Assembly (NCBI GenBank): GCA_029641185.1
Contig: JAPWGK010000019.1
Span: 186,001-250,000, forward strand
Direction: 5' to 3'
Length of the DNA stretch: 64,000 nt
Origin: Pseudofabraea citricarpa
Lineage: Eukaryota > Ascomycota > Leotiomycetes > Helotiales > Dermateaceae
Shown here: piece by piece, positions 56,840 through 64,000 of the stretch
Layout: every line of letters starts with the position of its first letter
How positions within the stretch are numbered: position 1 is the stretch's first letter
Translations under genes and position numbers: made by a program
The notes under the pieces: model-generated
Told to the model about the DNA's origin: nothing
Database searches by the model: none
The model's input: the letters and a program-made list of their open reading frames with translations, nothing else

Positions 56840-58646
56840 CAGGCATCTTATCTTGTGCCTTGCTTAAGGGCAAGTCGAATTTAGGAAGATGGACCAGGTT
56901 AAATGGCATGCGATTGCAATTTCGCCAAGGCTCGGCATCTGATCTGATCATCATGGCAACAGGGAGAACGACCATACAGGAGCAGAGTCCGAAGGACCTT
57001 TGCTTTCCTCGCTTTGATCAAGTCTTGGGCACAAAGAAGAATGTAGCCATGCCAGACTGTGTGCTGATTAAGTAAGCAGCTCGGCATCAATGTCTTCTCG
57101 AATCTATTTTTGCTGCAAGGTCCCTCAAGCCAGATCAATACTCGGCAATCCGAATATACTACCGGCAATAAAACGGCCAACTTATTTCGTACGAGCTGTG
57201 GTTGAGAGAAAGTTTATGGTGCACGCCTCGGTCACTTACATTGTACTACGCAGATACCAATCGATTCACATCTTACAGCAGAAGCGGCCGTTGAGCTTGG
57301 TTGCACAATGTGTCAACTTCTCCACTAGATGAATGCGTTGTGAAGAGATGCTCCCAATGCAGATATTCCAAGCTACACGAATTAAATTGCAAGGCTATCT
57401 GGCGTTCTGTTGTCATACGGTACTTGCAGGAACTTCTATACGTGTTAAAATTCACAAGAGGATATAAAGAGCATAGGTACCAATAGGTAGCTGGCGGCAG
57501 CAGAAGCGCGTAAGGCTGTTGTTGGTTGTGTCACTTCGGGGTCTTGCGTCCCCTAGTCAGGGTTTTAACTGGCTCTGGCCACTGCACGCCGTGAAAACAT
57601 TACTTCTTAGCTGCCCAATAGCTACTTTGGAAGAAGAATACCTACCTAGCTTGTTGAAGAACCACATACAGTAGCCATCGCTATCGGTCTCTTGGCTTGT
57701 TATAACATGAGAAGGTTGTGCACCAACAAGTCCAGAATACTGACTGGGAACCATCATCTGATTGAGTACAACTAAGTCGCTTGACGAATAATTAATAACA
57801 CTCTGCTTATGGACTGAAAATCCGCTTTGATATGCCCTCTTTGTTGCCAGTTGCCATTTGCAGGTAGCTTGTCGTGTGCAACGACTCGCTCCAAAGGAGA
57901 CTTCGGCCCATCCTTGAGGCTGACCGTATTTGTCCTAGCTTGTGTCACATGTCTCATGTCAATTTTGGCTTCATTGTCAAGACGCGAAGAGAGTTGTGGC
58001 ATGATTCACGCATATCAAGAGCTGCGTGAGGGTCGAGAGAGATTATACATCTAATGACGGCGTCCGGTGGGAGTTCTCTGGAGGTGAAAAATATCGCTCA
58101 AATTCGCAGAACCCTGAAGCGAAACGGGCAGAAAGCGCAAAGCTGGCTCCCCCACCAAACATCCTAAAATTCGATTTCGCACCCACCCCTCCACTTAAAA
58201 TCCGCCGGTTTAAAGACTCAAAGCTGTTCCAAGGCGGTTGGGCCTTTATATTTCCTCTTCGCGGTGCAAGTACCCGTCAGCGCTGTTGGCTCTCCCACCG
58301 CGACATCAACCCGCAAACATCCCCTCCACGATTCGATCTACACCCACTCCAGCACAAGAACGCAGTATCACAACTCCAGAGTCCCTTAGTCGCCAATATC
58401 CGACTCTGGATTCCGTAAGTCTTCCCCATTATACTGGTCAGTGTTGTCAACATATGGCGCAATGGCTTCTAAACTGAGACCAAAGCTGACCTGTCGGCCT
58501 CTTTCCAGATGTCGATCTAACGTATCTAATTACCACAAGTGATCTTGTGCGACCATCATAGCCTTCGCAACACCCTAGAGTGCACCTGCATATCGAACCT
58601 TTCAAACGCCTCTACGAGAGATCGAACAGTTCTCCGGAAGGTCAAA
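56840..58646. other. 1.8-kb intergenic region
   Basis: No gene is supported between the PAC4-like gene and the importin gene. A 130-codon frame at 58026-58418 is rich in Pro and Arg and most likely leader/promoter sequence of the importin gene. Nothing else is seen. Confidence 0.5.
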
Positions 58647-61629
58647 ATGGTCATGGCTTGGCAACCACAGGAAGAGCCGCTGCGGCAGCTATCTACTTGT
58701 TTGAAAGACTCCCTCAGTGGACATGACAAGAAGGCCCAGAAGCAGGCAGAGATTGTGAGTGGATTGGGCACTATCTATGTCATGAAGGACATGGGGGAGC
58801 GTTTGCGATCAACGATTTATACATGCTAACATTACCCTATATAGATGCTCTCACAAGCAAAAGCCTCCCCAGATATCAACAACTATTTGACATATCTATT
58901 CTCAAGTTCTGAGCCACCTCCTGGGCTGAGTTACACACCAGACCAATATCATTCTGTTCGATCGGCGGCGGCGGTCATGTTAAAGAATAACATCCACACT
59001 GGATACAAGTCAATAGCACCCGAGAGCATGAGCCTTGTTCGTTCTTCAGTACCATTAGCACTCCAAGACAAGAACCCTTCCATACGTAGCTTGGCAGGAA
59101 ACGTCATCACAGAAATTATTGGTCGAGGTGGAATTCTAAGCTGGCCCCAAATCCTCCCAGAGCTTCTTGCATTGATTGGCAATGAAAACAGATCAGTTTC
59201 ACCAGAAGCCCAAGAAGGTGCAATGGCTGCATTGGCTAAGGTCTGTGAGGATAATAAGAAGCTCTTAGACAAAGAGTATCAAGGACAGCGACCTCTCACC
59301 GTCATCATACCAAAGCTCATTGAATTTACCGCCAACGAACGACCCAAGGTCCGATCATTAGCTCTTGGTAGTATTAATGTGTTTATTCCTCAAAAACCAC
59401 AAGCGCTACTTGCATCTCTCGATACTTTCCTCCAACGTCTTTTTACCCTGGCCGAGGATCCTTCTGCTGACGTCCGTCGGCAAGTCTGTCGAGCATTCGT
59501 TCAAATAGTTGAGGTTCGACCGGATAAAATCTTGCCACATATTTCAGGATTAGTCGATTATATTATTTCTCAACAACAGAAGGTTGAGGATGAGGATCTA
59601 GCTTGTGATGCTGCCGAGTTCTGGCTTACAGTTGGAGAACACAACGAACTCTGGCGGTCCCTCGGGCCATATCTCAACAAAATCATTCCCGTTCTTCTTG
59701 AGAGCATGGTTTATAGCGAAGAGGATATTGCCATGCTGGAAGGGGGTGGTAATGATGCCGACGAAGAAGATCGAGCAGAAGACATTAAGCCTACATTTGC
59801 TAAGAGCAAAAGTGCCAGACTCACGGCTGAAGGGGGTGATGAAACCGAGCAGAATGGAGGTTATGGAAAGATCAACAGCGGTGATGATGACCTTGATGAA
59901 GGGGAAATCGACGAGTTTGACGACGACGACGATGATGGAAATCCAGAAGACCGATGGAATTTACGAAAGTGCTCTGCCGCAGCCTTGGATGTCTTTGCAA
60001 CTGATTTCCGGGACCCTGTTTTTGAGACGATTCTACCATATCTTATGAAGAACCTACAACATGCAGAATGGCCTTACCGTGAAGCAGCTGTTCTTGCACT
60101 TGGAGCAGTTGCCGAAGGCTGCATGGACGTCGTAACGCCTCATTTACCAGATCTTGTTCCTTATCTACTGTCTCTTCTCAATGATCCAGAACCTCTTGTT
60201 CGACAAATCACCTGTTGGACACTAGGCAGATACTCTTCTTGGGGTGCCAATTTAGCGACTCCTGCTTTGCGATCACAGTTCTTTGAGCCAATGATGGAGG
60301 GTATTCTGATGAAGATGCTTGATACCAATAAGAGAGTGCAAGAAGCGGGTGCCTCAGCTTTTGCACACCTTGAAGAGAAAGCTGGATCAACAATTACGCC
60401 TTATTGCGAGCCAATCATCCGCCAATTCGTCCGATGTTTCGAGAAATACAAGGACAGAAACATGTTCATCCTATACGACTGTGTACAGACGCTTTCGGAG
60501 CATGTCGGCCGGGGTCTAGCACAGCCTGAGCTCATAAACCTACTAATGCCCGCCCTTATTACGCGTTGGCACAAAGTTTCCGACCAGTCAAGAGAGCTAT
60601 TCCCACTTCTTGAGTGCCTGTCATATGTGGCGTCGGCATTAAACGAGACTTTCGCGCCATTCGCGCCTCCCGTCTTCACCAGATGCATCAAGATCATCCA
60701 TCAGAATTTGGAAGAGTACATGGCAGCTGTCAACAACCCAATTTTAGACAATCCTGACAAGGACTTTCTCGTAACGAGCTTGGACCTTCTAAGCGCCATT
60801 ATTCAGGCACTTGAGAGTGAACAGTCTTCAGCCCTCGTATCCGGCTCCCAACCTCAACTTTTCGAGCTACTTAAGTTTTGTATGGAAGATCCCGAGAATG
60901 ATGTTCGCCAATCATCATACGCGTTACTTGGAGATTGTGCAAAGTATGTGTTCCCACAACTTCGACCATTCCTTCCTACACTTCTGCCGATCCTCCTCGA
61001 ACAGTTGAACCTGGATGCTATCCTGGACGAGCAAATTCAGACTGGATTCAGCGTTGTCAATAATGCCTGCTGGTCTGCTGGTGAGATCGCCATGCAGTAT
61101 GGTAAGGAGTTGGGACCCTATGTCGAGAAGTTCTTGCAGAGATTTCTTGAGATCTTGGGCAATCCTGAAATCCCTAAATCTGTCAGCGAGAACGCAGCAA
61201 TTGCTTTGGGTCGGTTGGGTCTCGACAATTCTGAGATACTAGCACCTCATCTTACTACGTTCTCTGAACCATTCCTAAAGTCAATCAACAGCGTTGACTA
61301 TACATTGGAGAAAGCCACAGCTATGAAGGGTTTCTGTTTGATTGTAGTACAAAATCCCCAGGCCATGGAGAAGGATCTTGCACGACTTTTCACCATATTT
61401 GCTCGTTACAAGCTAATCCTAGCACACGAAACACCGTTGACAGCCGATCTGCAGAAGATTTTCCAACATGTAAGTCAGCTCGCTACTATTATTCTCCTTC
61501 TATATCTACTGACTGCCTTTTCAGATACTGGATCTATACAAGTCTCTTGTCCCAGATTTCCCCTCCTACCTCAACTCGCAAATCACCCCTGACGATATCG
61601 CTTCTCTGAGTAGCTCATACAACTTGTAA
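58647..61629 (+). CDS. KAP104: Karyopherin beta-2 / transportin (Kap104) nuclear import receptor
   Basis: Exons 58647-58754, 58845-61469 and 61525-61629 give 945 residues, the size of fungal transportins. The first exon gives WQPQEEPLRQL and LSGHDKKAQKQAEI, continued after splicing by MLSQAKASPDINNYLTYLFS, the conserved N-terminal HEAT repeat. The whole protein is a chain of about 20 HEAT repeats (PKVRSLALGSINVF, YREAAVLALGAVAEG). An acidic loop at about 383-405 (DDLDEGEIDEFDDDDDDG) is the H8 loop that lets RanGTP release cargo. It imports PY-NLS cargoes such as hnRNP proteins into the nucleus. The last 55-nt intron replaces an early stop with the proper C-terminus ending SSSYNL. An ATG two codons downstream could also be used. 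Confidence 0.95.
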
Positions 61630-62805
61630 ATAAAACAATGCGAACTACAGAACAGAAAGATTCTCAACGATTTCCTTTCACATATCATTCGGCGCAAGTG
61701 AGTTGGGGGAATAGGGGTCAAGCAGGGGCAGCGATGCAAATCCAGAAATTATTCTCTTTTTCTTCGACATGTATTTACGAAGGCATGAATTGAACTGGTG
61801 TGGCATGAGGAGACAGGGGGAACAGGAAAGACCAGAAGTCATGAAGACTGGAGGAGGGGAGGCACAGCATACTCTTTTTGCCCAACAAGATTTTCCTGCA
61901 TTTTGAGCGGTTTGATATCTTTTGTCTTTCACAAATGGCTGGTTCTGGCTTGGTCTAATCTGGCTTGGGTGGGTATGAGCAAACACCTTGGCTTTGGATT
62001 GGAAGGTTTACGATTTCTCACGTAGGTTGAGAAGAACAATGGAGGAAAGGAAGAAACATAGCGGTCAGCCAGCCAGCCATACAGCCAAACCCATGCCCAC
62101 AGCGTTTGGGCAAAAATTACGTTTTTTTCTCTTTTATTTAGATAGGTTTAGATAGATATCCCTCGTCGTTACTGACCCATTTGCCTCTTCTGCTCTTTCT
62201 GTTTTTCTCTTCTTTTAATCTGATCCGACCTGATCGTTGAGTCGGGTCTCGTTATCAAAATTGAACTTTGAACTTTGCTCTTGTACTTAACTGCTGCTTA
62301 TGTGCTTGTTAAGATGTCGAGCGCAGAATTCTTTCGCATTTCGCATCGTTCGTACGTACGGTATGGGGTGTGGCTCTGTGCGAGGGAGTAGGTAGGGGTG
62401 AAGGGGTAGATGGATAGGTAAGTAGTGAAGGGACAGAGGGGAATAGGAAGTCGAAAGTAGGAAGTAAGCAATTGAGAATGATGAATGCCTATTGACTGAT
62501 TGAGTGCCTTTGGAATGCCAAGGTGAGTATGAGTGCGAATGTGAGTGAGGGGCTTGTGTATGTGCTCGCTCCATGTCCTGGGTTATTGATCAAAGTATAG
62601 TGAGCACAGGATGGAGAACGATGTTGAAGAACGAAGAGCATATATGTATTTATGTATATACCTAGGTATATATATATGTTTCCTAGGTATCTTTCATCGA
62701 GTATATCAGGATATATATGAGAGATTGGGTAGGCTGGCTAGATAGGTAGGTATATAGTTATCCATCTTCTTACTTATATCTATTGATCTTTCTACTCTCT
62801 CGATA

Positions 62806-62850
62806 AGAGGAGAAGAAGAAGAAGAAGAAGAAGAAGAAGAAGAAGAAGAA
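62806..62850. repeat. GAA trinucleotide repeat
   Basis: About 14 adjacent GAA units form a purine-only tract. Confidence 0.95.
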
Positions 62851-63090
62851 CCTAGCAAGGATGGCTTCCTCGTTTGGACGGAAGGTGTGAGAGATGTCTT
62901 TTACTTGGAAGTTATCACTCCATCCATCTTAGGGTGCTGTATAGCTTTATGTGCCTGTCTCTCACACTCTCACACACTTTCTCTTCGTACAAATATTTCC
63001 ATCTCTGTCACTCTTTCCTTCTATGTGTTCCTGTGTCCCTTCGTCTCTCCTTGCGTGTATGGTTTATGTCTGTAGACATTCCTTTGCCGA

Positions 63091-63136
63091 CGGAGGAGGG
63101 AAGAGGACGAGGAGGAGGAGGAAGAGGAGGAGGAGG
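63091..63136. repeat. GGA-rich purine tract
   Basis: Imperfect ggaggaggaa units with two interruptions; a purine-only run except for two pyrimidines. Confidence 0.85.
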
Positions 63137-63612
63137 TCATATATTTGAGATTGGTTTGTGGGTGTAGAACTGGATAGAGGAGGCTCTCTCTCTCTCCATC
63201 TCTCCTTCCTCTCGTACGTATTTGTGTGTATGCTTGTTTCTTCCTGTCATTCTCGACAAAGGACGAGCGACGAGGTGTAAGAGGACGAAGACGAAGATAA
63301 AGTCAGGATTAAAGAAATCCTTGTGACTGATGAGTGTAGGACTCGATGGAGGACGTTCTCTGTGTCTAAAGTCGATAGAAGTTGCTATTCCATTCGGTTC
63401 CGCCGTTCTCGTGAACAGTCTATGATATCTAGGTAGTAGGGTCAAGTAGAATAAAGAGCACAACACAACACGAAGGGCGAGAGAAGAAAGGAAGAGACAA
63501 AGAAAGTGTTCATGTTCAGAGCATCCATACCTATACGGCAGAGCCGGGCAAAACAAGTGTATGCGTTGTATTCGAGTCACATCGTCCGAAAAGACGGAAT
63601 GGAATCACCAAA

Positions 63613-63632
63613 AAGAGAGAGAGAGAGAGAGA
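63613..63632. repeat. GA dinucleotide repeat
   Basis: About nine adjacent ga units after an A-rich start. Confidence 0.85.
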
Positions 63633-63740
63633 TGGAAATGCAGTCAGTATATCTATGTTTCTTGCTTCTTGAACTTTAACAAAACACCTCGTATTCCTCC
63701 CGCCTCACGCCTCAACTGTGGGTTCTCGTATTGAGTCGTC

Positions 63741-63767
63741 GCTGAGCTGAGCTGAGCTGAGCTGAGC
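63741..63767. repeat. GCTGA pentanucleotide repeat
   Basis: Five adjacent gctga units followed by a partial one. Non-coding. Confidence 0.9.
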
Positions 63768-64000
63768 ACCTGAGGTAGCAGGATTCTCGTGTTGCCTCCT
63801 TCTACTGAGGCAACATAGACTCTGTTATCTTCTCTCCTGACGGCTTCCTCGTTTCGGGGACTTGAGCTTGGTTTGCTTATGTGGTATGGGGATTCAATAG
63901 AGGATCGAGGCGGGTTGAATCAAATCACTTAGGTTGGAGGATTTCATCTTCAATGAGTATAGTTAGACTGAGTTTTGTTCTTTGCTTTCTGCGATGCTGC

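Larger units (their letters stand above)
61630..64000. other. 2.4-kb gene-poor right edge, rich in microsatellites
   Basis: No frame has coding character on either strand. It holds the 3' flank of the importin gene and several purine/pyrimidine repeats listed separately. The last kilobase could be the promoter and long leader of a gene outside the window. Confidence 0.5.

Noticed and set aside
58026..58418. 130-codon gene upstream of the importin
   Set aside because: Pro/Arg-rich, no conserved segment; lies where the importin promoter and leader are expected.
63137..63580. 147-codon minus-strand gene near the right edge
   Set aside because: Composition follows the purine/pyrimidine repeats; no domain and no conserved start.

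Overview
The window looks like nuclear DNA of a filamentous ascomycete (Pezizomycotina; a Leotiomycetes-type fungus is my best guess, from overall protein similarity and not from any marker). Genes run on both strands and are cut by short introns (45-101 nt) with GT...AG ends; one intron has GC...AG ends. Joining the exons restores one reading frame across every multi-exon gene below. I see no rRNA, convincing tRNA, CRISPR array or intact transposon. All intron positions are read by eye from splice signals plus frame and protein continuity; no transcript data were available.

Layout, left to right. 1-276: N-terminal fragment of an unidentified acidic protein leaving the window. 940-2297: secreted/single-pass Cys- and Ser/Thr-rich membrane protein. 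2983-4787: mitochondrial phosphatidylserine decarboxylase, divergent from an ER ubiquitin-like-domain membrane protein (5119-7467). 7744-9111: MetX-type alpha/beta hydrolase. 10579-11556: flavin-reductase-like protein. 12901-13794: secreted DUF3455-type protein. 15350-17750: CASP/Coy1 golgin, divergent from a Vps3/Vps39-type tethering subunit (18112-21782). 25296-28082: alpha-arrestin. 29361-31484: serine carboxypeptidase, probably GPI-anchored. 33210-33926 and 39646-39915: two small single-pass membrane proteins. Between them, 35258-38452 encodes an NLR-like STAND ATPase with TPR repeats.

The right half holds housekeeping genes: a small predicted membrane protein (42004-42419), the polyprenyl diphosphate synthase for ubiquinone (COQ1, 43125-44530), divergent from the V-ATPase assembly factor VMA12 (44817-45816); an M28 aminopeptidase (54449-56061), divergent from a proteasome assembly chaperone 4-like protein (56351-56839); and a Kap104/transportin importin (58647-61629). 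Between these blocks sit four metabolic genes: cytochrome P450 (46558-48446), delta-12-type fatty-acid desaturase (49310-50736), zinc alcohol/formaldehyde-type dehydrogenase (51236-52872) and a small ABM-fold monooxygenase-like protein (53697-54239). They could form a small fatty-acid-modifying cluster, but no backbone synthase or regulator is present and this is inference.

The items most worth a second look are the NLR-like gene, whose P-loop is split by an intron and preceded by a long Pro-Glu repeat; the P450-desaturase-dehydrogenase-monooxygenase group; the GC-AG intron in the CASP gene; a coding-looking but frame-broken stretch near 15,000; and the gene-poor stretches 21783-25295, 31485-33209, 39916-42003 and 61630-64000, which carry hairpins, palindromes and microsatellites.
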